Made by a program: the position numbers and the translations under genes. From assembly GCA_022419385.1 (NCBI GenBank), contig JAJUBI010000004.1, positions 3,329,286-3,393,285 of the forward strand: a stretch of 64,000 bases of DNA. Reading direction: 5' to 3'. The notes beneath the pieces were generated by a model that was given only the letters and a program-made list of their open reading frames with translations, did no database searches and had not been told where the DNA came from. Shown in pieces: positions 1-10,315 of this stretch (position 1 is the stretch's first letter; each line of letters begins with the position of its first letter). This DNA is from Paraconiothyrium sp. Pb-2020. Lineage: Eukaryota; Ascomycota; Dothideomycetes; Pleosporales; Didymosphaeriaceae.

Positions 1-82
1 GGGTACTTGAAATTCAAAAGCCTACTTTTCTTCCGTCTTGTTCCGTCTCGAATCTCTCAGCTAAAGCATCTCACTGTTCGCT

Positions 83-2093
83 ATGGCACCTCCGGATCTA
101 CCAGCAACTCCAACCCTTACGAGCGCGCACAGCGGAATACCAGAACGCCTACTCCAAAAAGCAACTCTTGCGAAATCGCTGATATACAATGGGAAAACCG
201 TCTCGGATACCGCTCCGCTCCGGCGAGGTCTTCCCATCCCTCATGGCATCTCCAAGCCCACCTTCCTGTCTGCAGTTGATGAGCTACGTAAGTTTCTTGG
301 AGCAGAACATGTTCTGCTCAACGACAAAGAAATCAAGAATGGTTGGTACATGGAGTCCCCGAACACTCACGACATGATGCCGCTCTTTGACTCCGAGGAA
401 TTCATCGCATCTGTCGTTGTATATCCTGGTTCAGTGGAAGACGTCAAGCTTATCGTAAAGTGGGCGAACAGGCACCTCATACCTCTCTTCCCCATAAGTA
501 TAGGTCGGAATCTTGGATATGGTGGCTCAGCCCCACGTGTACGGGGCTCTGTCACCATTGATCTAGGACGTCGCATGAACCGCATTCTCGACATCAACGC
601 TGATGACTTCACTTGCCTCGTTGAACCAGGAGTGACGTTCTATGCACTTCATGAGGAGCTCGTGAAGCGTGGGCTGGAAGACAAGATGTGGATTGATACA
701 CCCGATCTTGGAGGTGGCAGCGTGATTGGAAATACTTTGGATCGCGGAGTGGGGTATACGCCGTATGGAGATCATTGGGCATGCCACTCGGGTCTGGAAG
801 TTGTGTTACCAGGCGTTGGAGAGAAGGGAGATGTTAGCGTATTGAGGACAGGAATGGGTGCGTTGGGTGTCGGAGGGGAGAATACGTGGCAATGCTTCCC
901 TTATGGGTTTGGGCCGTACAATGAGTGAGTCCCTCAACCTTTTTGACGCTTACGCTGGTGTGTCCTTCTGAGTTTGCATTAACTCCACACAGCGGTATCT
1001 TCTCCCAATCGAACTTCGGTATCGTCACAAAGATGGGTATGACTCTGATGCCAAACCCCGGAGGCTTCGAATCTTTTGTGAGAATATCCCCAAACTGCCA
1101 GAGGTTATCTCTAAATCCACCAGATGTACACCTTCGCCAACGAATCCGACCTCGCACCCCTAATCGAGATCATCCGCCCCCTCCGCATATCCAATATCCT
1201 CGAAAATGTCGCCCAGTTGCGACACGGCTTGCAAACCCTCTCCGTTAAAGGACTTCCTCGTACTAAGTATTTCGCTGGAAGCGGTCCTATGCCAGACGAT
1301 GTTGTTCGCAAACACCTTCGCAAAACCGCTACGGGAGAATGCGCGTGGGTATACTACGGCATGTCGTACGGCCCGGCGCATATTCGTGGCCACAAGCTTG
1401 ATGTCATCGATAAGGAATTTCACCGTATCCCAGGATGTAGACGTATTGACCCGTCAACACTGCCTGCAGACGAATATTTCTGGTCGAGGGACAGGATTGC
1501 GAGTGGAACGCCAGACCTAGAGGAACTGAAGTGGGTCAACTGGATGCCGAATGGCTCCCACATCGCGTTCAGTCCTGTTTCTCCCATCAGAGGTAAGGAT
1601 GCGGAGAACCTATTCGCGCTGGCGAGGAAGCGGCATGCAGAGGCAGGCATTGATCTGATGCCTGCATTTTGTGTCGGGCTCCGCGAGATGCATCTGATTG
1701 TTGAGATTGTGTTTGATGCAGAGGACGCGGAGATGAAGAGAAAGGCGGAAAAATGCTTGAGGTATCGTACGCCAGGGAAAATTATTCGCCGCGTTGAAGG
1801 CTAACATACGTAGGGATATGATCGACGATGCTGCGAAGCTTGGCTATGGCGAGTATCGCACGCACCTCGCGCTTATGGATCAAGTTGCTGGAACGTACAG
1901 TTGGAATGACAACGCACTGATGAAATTCAACAACACACTTAAGGACGCCCTCGACCCGAACGGTATTTTAGCACCAGGAAGATGCGGCATATGGCCCGAG
2001 AGATACCGGAATAGAGGATGGGAGCTGAAGGGTGGCGAGATCAGCACTGAGGGTGACGGTGTTGCGCCAGTTAGTGGGGAGTCGAAAATCTGA
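83..2093 (+). CDS. Vanillyl-alcohol oxidase-type FAD oxidase
   Basis: Model: exons 83-924, 993-1077, 1124-1761 and 1814-2093, phases consistent, 614 aa. It belongs to the VAO/4-cresol dehydrogenase family, which oxidises para-substituted phenols such as vanillyl alcohol or eugenol-like compounds with covalently bound FAD. Visible: FAD pyrophosphate-loop region around residues 145-165 (PISIGRNLGYGG), an RRMN segment, PYNDGIFSQSN rebuilt exactly across intron 1, REMHLIVEIVF near the C-terminal third (its His fits the FAD-linking position of the family) and GEYRTHLALMDQ, whose Tyr-Arg pair matches the phenolate-binding residues. Intron 3 ends in a clean ctaac...tag. The N-terminus is somewhat longer than in the roughly 560-aa prototype; the ATG at 83 is the first in frame. 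No targeting signal is obvious; a peroxisomal or cytosolic place is possible. Exact substrate is unknown. Confidence 0.9.
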
Positions 2094-2288
2094 TTAGTAG
2101 CCCTCCCAGTCCTGAGTATCTCCCCAATCGCTGGAATTCAAGGCGGGAAGTACGGTGAGACTGGCTTTTCAAGGAGTATCGAAAGCTTTCCAAGGCACCA
2201 ACAGTATCTACAGCCCACCCAGGGTATATTTTACTCATGCATAGCCCAGCCCCACTTCACGCTCCTGTACGCCTTTATGCTACTGATT

Positions 2289-3336
2289 CTATGCCGGTGC
2301 GCACACAACCTTTCTTCCAGTGACCTCGTACTTGTCAAGCTCTTGAATTATCTTCGGAGCTTCCTCGAAACCATAGACCTCGATCTTCGGCGTTATCTTT
2401 CCTTCCTTCGCAAGCTGTAAGAGCTCGTCCATCTGTTCTGACGTGCCTGTCGACGATCCTCTGATGACAAGGCCACGGTTCGCAATATGGATTGGTGACA
2501 TGGGAAACATGAAGCTGTCTGGAGGTAGACCAACGCAGACAAAGACGCCGTTATTGCGGATGAGTTCAGGTGCTTGCTGGTAAGCCCTTTCGCTACCGGC
2601 CACACAGATCAAGCCGTGAGCGCCCTCGCCATCCGTCAGATCCTTGACTGCTTGTACCACATCTTCCTTCGCATAATCGACAAATGACGCAGCACCCATC
2701 TCTTTGGCCAACTTCTCTTTCTCTGCCCCGCTGTCAATTGCAATGACTTTGTAACCCTTGATAGTCGCAATCTGCACGCCGATGTGACCCAGACCGCCAC
2801 CTGCACCCACGATGACCACAAACTCGCCTGGTACGACTTCAGGCGACAGTTTGGAAACGGCACCAGCAAGACTGAGCCCAGCGCATAGCAGCGGTGCAGC
2901 GACCTCGCTCTTCACACCCTCCGGGATGAGCGAAACAAAGTCCGCATGCGCAACAACATACTGTTGTAGCGTGCCTAGAGTTGTCCGTCCCGTATTTGAT
3001 TGCTTTCCACAGTTGTTGATGTTACCCTTCTTACACGCCGAACACTCTTTGCACGAGCATAGAGCCACTTATCCCTACTCTTTCCCCATTAAGTCCTGCT
3101 TCGGTGGGTCCAAGCTTGACTACCACACCAACACCCTCGTGACCTGGGATATCGGTGTAATTCCCCATGCCATATACATTTCTGCAGTCGGAGTGGCATA
3201 TGCCTGAACATTCAAGCTTAACTAATATCTCATCTTGGGAGGGTTCCTGAATGGGGACGCCAGAGCGGATGGTGAGTTTTCCGGATGGACCTGGATCTTC
3301 GATCCACGCGACGGTCTGCGTTGATGGGATTGACAT
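2289..3336 (-). CDS. Zinc alcohol dehydrogenase with internal frameshift
   Basis: Reads from the ATG at 3336 as a medium-chain zinc alcohol dehydrogenase of the ADH1-like class: CSGICHSDC (catalytic zinc Cys), PGHEGVGVVV (catalytic His-Glu), then a second frame with the structural-zinc cysteines (CKECSACKKGNINNC), the GAGGGLGHIGVQ dinucleotide fold and the usual C-terminus ending near VTGRKVVCAP. The first frame (3336 to about 3070) ends in GERVGI, where the family continues with KWL; the remaining 260 codons are in another frame. No intron fits, since the conserved residues sit on both sides with almost no gap. Two missing bases between about 3062 and 3078 would restore the family pattern. 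All the rest looks under selection, so this is either a very young lesion or a sequence error. Full length would be about 350 aa, normal for the family. Confidence 0.8.
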
Positions 3337-4759
3337 CGTGAAGAGGCTTGCGAGGATCTTGCAATGAGAGGGATTAAGAATGGAGGGGATGGAGGGGTAG
3401 TTGGGACAGGAGGTCCGGAGCCCCGCTCCTGCCCCGCCGGCGGCCGTTCCGCGGCTCAGATGCCGTTATCTTTTCCGGCTTGCGGCCACGATTACTACTT
3501 GCCATAGCCCCGGAACACTTGAGTTTCCTCATCAAACAGGAGGTCTAATGTTTACGAAGCCCTATCGCGTAAGCGTCCAGGAAGTCACAATTATCTCCAG
3601 ACAAACTTCGAAGCGTGGTCTGAGAATCCGTTCAGCGACTGAACAACCAGCAGCCCTTGCACAAGGAACATTCGGTCTGAACTCTTGTTCTTCACTTAGC
3701 GATCAGAAACTTGGAGTTAACGGGTTTTGACAGAAATAGAAACTAGCAACTTATTGACACATTGCTGACACCATTTGCAAGCATAGACTATGCTACGGGA
3801 GCGTTACACTAACAACAAGTGTCACTCGCGGTGTCGAGAAGACCGGAGCCTGCCGATGAGTTCTCACACGCGAAGAGAGCTGCTGCTCTATTCAAGTAAT
3901 TGTCAGGACCTTGGGGTCATGACTATCATACTTATCTTAGTCCTCGACCAATTACCCATTTGACCAATTCCGGGTAAACAGCAAAGTAGATGTCACTCAT
4001 GCCCTGGTTAATAAAGAATCTTTAGCAAGTTCCCCTACCACAAATATAAACACTTCGGGAGCAGAGCATCTATTTGTGCCCCAAACAGGGCATTCACAAA
4101 GCCATAGATTGCTGTGAAATGAACGATGGTCAAATATGCCTCTGGAGCAGCAAAATACCGAGCCCATGACTCTGCCCACAGCTCTGCGGAAGCGCGCGTG
4201 CGGATTGGGTAGCTCATGGCTAACGTCACCATTGCACATGAACGCGCAGACAATCCAGAGAAACCCGCCGAAGGAGGCACATCATCGTGAGATCCCACTA
4301 CAACTTGTGCATGAGGGCGCTGTGCAGAAACATGGGCGGAATCTGCAAGAGAGCGAAGTCTAAGGGATGATAATCAAGAACTTGACAATATGGCGAAATC
4401 GTTTGTTAGACCTCGCTGCGACCAGAGCGGCAAACTGAATGAACAGATAATCAGGCCGCGATCTTATGCAGCTATCTTAACCCGCCTCCATAATAATATC
4501 GAACGTTGAAACAGCTTAAGATGCACGCTGAACTCCACGCTCTGGAGGTGGAGGCAGATTACATGTTGTTCGCGAAACCCAAGATTGAGTGCGAGGGCTT
4601 TATGGAGAAAGCCACCGATGGCAAGATTTTTCGTCTGCAATTTGGCCAAGAAGCCGGACAAACACAGCTTCTAACGAGCCGACGGACGAGCAGCCACGCA
4701 AACGTCAGCATACTGAGGAGACTAGGGTGTAGGTCAAGCAGACCAAGACGATGGAGCAG
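3337..4759. other. Gene-poor stretch between ADH and P450 relic
   Basis: No supported gene. The first 100 bp are the ADH promoter. A short reading frame on the minus strand at 4035-4298 has a hydrophobic C-terminal half but no start context, no recognisable family and no conserved continuation; I do not call it. The segment 4506-4760 on the plus strand is open but unlike the P450 remnant that follows. Confidence 0.5.
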
Positions 4760-5600
4760 TGGGGTGATGAGGGCGACGAAAAGCTCAAAATTGCGTCCTC
4801 TTTGTCCTCGGCGCCAATATCTTCCAGAAACCCTAGCTCCTAGAGAAAGCCCAAGAGCTTAACGCGGCCGTGCAGTCTTTCCAGGCATATGTGAGAGAAA
4901 CGTATGAGGCTGAAAATAAAGCATTTGCAGAAGACAAACCGCAGTCAATGACCTCATGACGCAGCTGATCCATGCCAGCCTTGTCAGGGCGGTCTTTTGG
5001 AAACCGAAATATACGGAAATACGTTCATCTTTAACCTTGCGGGAAACGAAACCACGGCCCACATGCTTGCCTTCACCATCTACCTCTTGGCTTCACAACC
5101 TGAGATCTAGGAATGGCTTCTAGTAGAGCTCGAATCACGCTGCTGAATTTTCCACCCTGTTGTACGAGACGGTTCGACTCTACGATCCCGTTCCAATCAC
5201 AATATCTACAGGCTCCTCCGTAAGAACTCTCGCCGTGGAGGGTACACCATATGTAATCCTAGCAAGTGCTCTGCTCATCCCGAACTACATCGCTGTACAC
5301 ACGCACCCCAAGTTCTGGGGCCGGGACAGCGTGTCCTTTAATCTATGTCGCTGAATCACCGCTGCTGCGCCACTCGACAGACTTTCACAACTCCGCGAAA
5401 GGACTCTTTCACCCCCTGGTTTGACGACTGATACCTGCATTTGAGGACATGACTGTCCTCGGCCACTGCCTTGAGGTCAAGTCAGTTGAACCGCAATCTA
5501 ATAGCTCATTAGTGGGATAGTGTATCCTAAGATTGCAGCAGCGGTGGGGTGGCGTGGATCCTAGGAAGAGTATTGTATGCGGTTGGGTATACAAGTAGGA
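4760..5600 (+). pseudogene. Decayed cytochrome P450 remnant
   Basis: Pieces of a microsomal-type P450 lie in order but in different frames. About 4770-4960 resembles the region before the I helix (ELNAAVQSFQAYVRE). At 5012-5135 comes the I helix with the oxygen-binding signature LAGNETTAH, followed by LLASQPEI, a TAG stop at 5108-5110, and EWLLVELES in the same frame. At 5160-5354, in another frame, the K-helix ExxR motif (ETVRLYDPVP) and the stretch LIPNYIAVHTHPKFWGRDS occur, then a stop. No intact haem-binding FxxGxRxCxG loop can be found after it; a weak F-x-PW trace is at about 5410. At least one stop and two frameshifts plus the lost haem loop make it non-functional. It sits between two alcohol-metabolising genes, so it may have belonged to the same pathway. 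Family level (CYP number) cannot be told. Confidence 0.8.
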
Positions 5601-6071
5601 GGCAGAAGAATGTGGAGGGGAGGGGGAGGTGGAGTGGTGGGTTTTACATCGCTGCGACGAGCTAATCGGCGTTCTTGGTGCTAGTGGGCAAGATGGGTTG
5701 GGATTCGCTCAGTGCATGAGTGGTTAAGAAGGGCGGAGGCAATAGTTTCACACTCATGATATTTGTGTATAGCAACCTCCGTGCCTCCACTGTGTCGGGT
5801 CTCTATGCGAGTTACTGTAAGTTTTGTTCCTCGTGGGCCGGCTAGGTCGACCCCACGGCAAGAATCATCCCATAGCTTTCGCTTAAATGATGATTCATCT
5901 TCATCGTCCAATATGGATCCACATGCGCACTGAGCTCTACATGAGCCAGTAAGGGTATAATACAAAGAAAGAAGGAAACAAATCAGACACGACATCGCTT
6001 GTCGTATCTCCCAATGCGTGACAATAGAACGAGAAGGACCAGCTTGCAGCGTGGGTATCATGAAACGAAGG
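5601..6071. other. Intergenic, no gene seen
   Basis: Between the P450 remnant and the stop codon of the GPI-type protein. A minus-strand frame at 5681-6061 has no homology that I recognise and overlaps what should be the 3' UTR of the neighbour. Nothing else supported. Confidence 0.5.
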
Positions 6072-6836
6072 TCACATCAATAGTGCAAGACCAGCAACGA
6101 CACCGAATATTGTCGTCATTGTGAGTCCGCTTAACCGCATGCGCGATGAGAATGATGAACCTGAAAACGTAACGTCGAATGGTGAGCCGCCACCTGAGTC
6201 CGGATTTGACTTTTGGCCCATGGCCGTCTCGCTCGGTGCTGGGGGCGGAGTGCCGGTATCAATGGCGATGCCTTGTTGTGTACTCGAAGGCCTGAGTTGT
6301 GTCGACTGGTTCGGTAAGCTGGCCGAGGAGCTAGCAGCGGAGCTTGCCGCTGTGCTAGATTGGGTGCTTTGTGCGCTATTGGTCGCTTGTGCGCTCGAAG
6401 ATTGTGCTTGTTGCGTGGTCGATGCTTCTGCCGATGTGCTCGAGGTTTGTAAGGAGCCTTGCGTTGAGGTCTGCTGTCCCGATGTCACGACTACTATATT
6501 GCCGCAGAGCTTGGGTAAAAGGTTGCCAGACAGAGTGACACCAATGATTGAATCCGCAGGTACCACGACCGTCGAGCACTGCTGGTTGACGAGTTGTACT
6601 ATCTTGATGAGTCCTTGGACGCAGTCGTTGCTGCAGTTGTTGATACTCTCGTCTCTGTTCTTGGGGAAGTCGGCGCGGGTACAACCCTGTATTGATGTGT
6701 TGTATGCTACTTGGCATGTGTCTGAGAGGCCTTCGATGCGTGGTACGAACTTGGAGAGCGAGACAGACTCAATGTCGGTCGTAAGACCGGTGGGAACGAG
6801 GGCCATAGCCATGACAGCGCAGAGGAGGTGACGCAT
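6072..6836 (-). CDS. Ser/Thr-rich GPI-anchored surface protein
   Basis: Intronless, 254 aa from the ATG at 6836 (an upstream in-frame GTG at 6875 is not a credible start). Order of parts: signal peptide MRHLLCAVMAMALVPTG; a globular part of about 110 residues with six cysteines (CQVAYNTSIQGC, NNCSNDC, QQC, KLC), roughly residues 40-125; then a long Ser/Thr/Ala/Gln-rich linker (SSAQATNSAQSTQSS type) likely to be O-glycosylated; finally a small-residue site SGSSFSSR followed by a hydrophobic tail ending GVVAGLALLM, the layout of a GPI attachment signal. Such proteins sit on the plasma membrane or in the cell wall. The cysteine domain is a fungal extracellular module with no function that I can name. 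Its promoter side (6837-7400) is GC-rich and gene-free. Confidence 0.82.
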   Translation of the reverse strand: MRHLLCAVMAMALVPTGLTTDIESVSLSKFVPRIEGLSDTCQVAYNTSIQGCTRADFPKNRDESINNCSNDCVQGLIKIVQLVNQQCSTVVVPADSIIGVTLSGNLLPKLCGNIVVVTSGQQTSTQGSLQTSSTSAEASTTQQAQSSSAQATNSAQSTQSSTAASSAASSSASLPNQSTQLRPSSTQQGIAIDTGTPPPAPSETAMGQKSNPDSGGGSPFDVTFSGSSFSSRMRLSGLTMTTIFGVVAGLALLM

Positions 6837-8552
6837 CGTGAGGTATTTGGTAGGTATTTCAGAGCGAGCGCGCACGCGGCAGGTGGGTCGATGGGTGGGA
6901 ACGAGTGCGAGAATTTGATGAACGCTTTAATGCAGTGCTTGGCTGTGAGTCGCAGATGACGCTCACTCGATGGCTCGCCCGGGTGCACAGCGGTGATGTG
7001 GCGTGGTGCGACGGCTGAGGTTTGGAGTGGCGGTTGGGTACTTGTGAGACGCGGGGTGCGTTGCGGTCTCGTTCGCGGAAGCTACGTTTCCGGAGAGGCG
7101 CCTCTGGATATGAAAAGGCAATGTCGCGCTCAATGCATCCAGCTCTTCCTCGCTGCACCTTGGTGTCGCGGGTCCTTGTGCTGTGAACTTTATCTTGTCG
7201 AGACCTCTTGTGTGGGGTCAGAGACTGAACGTCCAGCGCACGTTCTGCAAGGCAAAGAGTGAGATGAGACAGAAGGAGAGGATCGTGAGTGAATGAGTCT
7301 GCACTGGGCCTGCAAGGAGAGACTGCGTCGGGTAGAAAGGCGCTCAGCGCAAGCATAAGAAGCGAAAATGGGACGAAAGGGAGGTGGTGATGTTCGCGAT
7401 GGACGGTTGCTCATGCCCTTGTGAGCGTGTACTTGTGGAGCATCGTGATGGCGGCCGACGCGGGGGAGCAGATCTTGACGCAGACATCACAGGGTATCCA
7501 AGGGGGTATAAAGGCGCAACGCGCAGCGGTTGGATGGGTGTTTGGTGACGGCCAGGGCGGTGCGTCGAAGCATGAGGTGCAGATGGGGCGCGAGAGGATC
7601 GACTTGAAACGCGTTAGCTCCCGTCTGTGCATGCGGGCCTCGTCATTGGCGCCCTGGCTGCCATGAGCGTCGCTGCCTGTTACAGACCGTCAAGCACGCG
7701 CCCAGAGAGGGAAGAGCGGCTGTTTGTGCCTGCTATGTTCAGCATAGGCGGCAGTCCTGGGCGTCTACAGATCAGCGCATCGCCGTCTCCCCACTGATTC
7801 TCAGCAGATGCGATGGACGCCCGCACAACTGTTCGACAGCCATCGTGGAGGTGTCCAGCACATACATCGCAGTAACGTACCATCGAGTGGCATTGAAACA
7901 TGCCCTCAACATACCGGCGTTACGTCGGACTCACAGCCACCACTACGGACGTCCCCGACATGTCCAAAACATGCACAGATCGTGACCCTTCGCATGTGTC
8001 TCTACCAGGGCACAAGAAACCGCGACGCCGTTGGATAGACGGGTGACATTGTACGCCGGCCACTCCTTTGCGTGCCAGTGTTTCCAGGACCGCTATTCCA
8101 CGTGAAGGGCCCGGGGCATTCTGATCAACATACCGGGTACCTGCGTGGTCATGATATTTCGCATGAACATGCATGTTTCGATGTTTCGTGGATAGAGACA
8201 GCTAAGTGGCCCCCCTGGAAGGCACGGACAAGGCTACCAGGACCATCCAGCATCATGAACGAACGTGCAATGACGTCGAACGAAGATCTAATTGAAGATC
8301 GAATACTTCTGGACGACAAGCATGGACAAGAATGCGCTGGTTCTGCTGCAGTGCGAAGCATCATCGATGACGCTGTACGGATATACTTGCAACATGCTAA
8401 TGGCAGTGCAGTCGAACGCTGCATCACAAACCGAAGAACGTTCACTTGATGTCGCCTACAACGAATCCTTCAACCACATCATCTCATTGTTTCGAACTGT
8501 CTCCGCGACCACGCCATTCCCCCTTCATTCTAAGCCTTGCTCTCTGCCTCGC
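6837..8552. other. GC-rich intergenic stretch, no gene seen
   Basis: Promoter and 5' leader of the GPI protein on the left, 3' side of the second alcohol dehydrogenase on the right. Several frames stay open because of high GC (for example 6859-7356 minus, 7411-7632 minus, 8072-8449 plus), but none has a family match, a signal peptide or matching splice sites. Nothing supported. Confidence 0.5.
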
Positions 8553-9785
8553 CTACCCTATCACAAGCACGCTCCTAAACCTCACAGTATTGCTCGTCGC
8601 AGCCTTGACCGCCTCCTCAGCCTGCTCAAGCGGGTACCTCTCCACCAAACACTCTACACCTTGCCGTACTGCGAAGTCAATCGCCTCCTCGCTATCCAGC
8701 GCGTGCCCCGCAGGCCAAACATGCACCGAGCCTCCGATGTCTAGCAGCTTCGCCGTGTCGAACGGGACCTCACCAACAGCTACCGACTTGTCAGTGACCT
8801 GTGACCTCGAACCGACTAGATGTAGGGAAAGGTGGAGCATAGAGAAAAGTCCAAAGATTGAACTTACGCGCAAGTATTAACAACTTGCCCAACCTGCCTA
8901 GCCCACCAACCAATCCGCTCATAACCTCCGCATTTGGTGCCGTAACAACAATGAGACTCGCGCCTCCCATATCCTGCAGTGTCGCAGCCGCGTCTTGCTT
9001 GCTCGTGTCCACGTAATCCGTCGCGCCAAGCTGCATCGCCGAGTCTTTCTTCGAATTGGACGTTGACAACGCGACGGTGCGAAATCCCATGCGGCGTGCG
9101 TACTGTATGGCCAGGTGTCCTAGACCGCCGATCCCTTGGATAGCTGGTCGCTGTCAGATACCGATACTGTTCTTTTGATAGAGGGAAGCACTTACCAACA
9201 GTAGCCCCGGGACTGATCTCCATCTTCCTCATCCCATTGAACACCGCCGTTCCCGCACAAAGCAACGGCGCATATGCCACCGGATCAGCCTCCTCTGGGA
9301 TTCTGACCACTGCTTCGCTCCGCAGGACACAGTACTCTGCATCTGTTCCGCGTTAGACTTGTTACTTATCTTCCTACTAACGCCCAGGGCAAGGAAAGGG
9401 ACAAATATTTACAGCCTCCATCTCTTGTCACCCCATTCACCCCCTTATTATCACACATCTGGAACAATCCCATCCCACACCCTTTACACGTCCCATCGTG
9501 CGCTCCATGCCAACCGCCGCCGACTTTCTGTCCTACTTTCCATCTCTTCTCACCGTCCCCCGTCTTTAAAACAACACCGATGATCTCGTGCCCGGGTATG
9601 CGTGGGAACGTTCCAAAGGCGCCCTGCTGGACGAAGTAGTCGGAGAGGCAGACGCCGCATGCGAGAACCTTGATTAGTATTTCGCCCTGCGCCGGTTGTG
9701 GGACTGGGACTTGTTTGAGGAGAAGAGGTGCGCCGGGCGACGAGATCACCATGGCTTTCATGGTGTCCGGGACCGTCGAGGCCAT
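8553..9785 (-). CDS. Zinc alcohol dehydrogenase, four exons
   Basis: Exons in gene order 9785-9413, 9342-9196, 9143-8868 and 8779-8553 (introns 70, 52 and 88 bp), 340 aa, all phases close. Choice of acceptors is guided by the family: the joins give RDGG-YAEYCVLRSEA, GATVAIQGIGGLGHLA and LLILAPVGEVPFDT. It is a medium-chain zinc-dependent alcohol dehydrogenase: LACGVCLSDYF and PGHEIIGVV for the catalytic zinc, DGTCKGCGMGLFQMCDN for the structural zinc, GIGGLGHLAIQYARRMG for NAD(P) binding. Related fungal enzymes reduce aromatic or branched aldehydes with NADPH or oxidise primary alcohols; which applies is not visible. Cytosolic, no signal. It is not a close copy of the ADH at 2289-3336; the two belong to different subgroups. 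Confidence 0.88.
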
Positions 9786-10315
9786 GGTAGTTATCGAGAG
9801 GTGAAAGCCGATGCTGATATTGAAACGTAGAAGGTACGTAGAGGTAGTTCAAGAGGAAGACTTGGATTCCTCTTCCAGGTACACAGACGATTTCCATTTC
9901 TTAAATACTGTCTCACTGTCTGCACTCTGCTTGCCCGGTGTGCTACCATGTATGCTCCTACAATTCCGGTCCTCCTTCGGGTTAGCGCAATTCATAGAAC
10001 TGCATATGGTGATTAACTCGCGCACGCTTGCACCTCGTTATCGCCGGCCCGGGTCGGTCATAACGTTTCGTCCAGAGTCTGCTTGGTTTTATGCTACTTG
10101 ATTATGATCGAGATTGTCGAGACTGGTGTTGCGCGGTAAGAGCAAGTGTAAGCCTGCAGAGCTCCTGGCCTAATGATTGGTCGAGCCGTAGCCAGTCTCA
10201 TAGTGTTCACTTTGCGACGAATAAGTCTCCTTCCTTCGGTAAAACAGCATTTCGCTGTTTGAATAGGGTATCACATATCATATATTCTACAGGTCCCCTC
10301 CCCCCAACGCTAACT
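9786..10315. other. Intergenic between ADH and cyclophilin gene
   Basis: Promoter of the alcohol dehydrogenase (left) and 3' end of the cyclophilin (right). CT/AG-rich leader sequence lies next to the ATG at 9785. No gene seen. Confidence 0.5.

Noticed and set aside
4035..4298. Minus-strand frame with a hydrophobic end near the P450 relic
   Set aside because: No family, no plausible exon partners and no conserved start; too weak to call even as a pseudogene.
6121..6831. 236-codon plus-strand frame across the GPI-protein gene
   Set aside because: Antisense shadow of the Ser/Thr-rich gene; the minus strand has signal peptide, stalk and GPI tail, the plus strand has nothing recognisable.
6859..7356. 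165-codon minus-strand frame
   Set aside because: Arg/Ser-rich translation of GC-rich promoter DNA, overlapping the GPI gene start; no homology sign.
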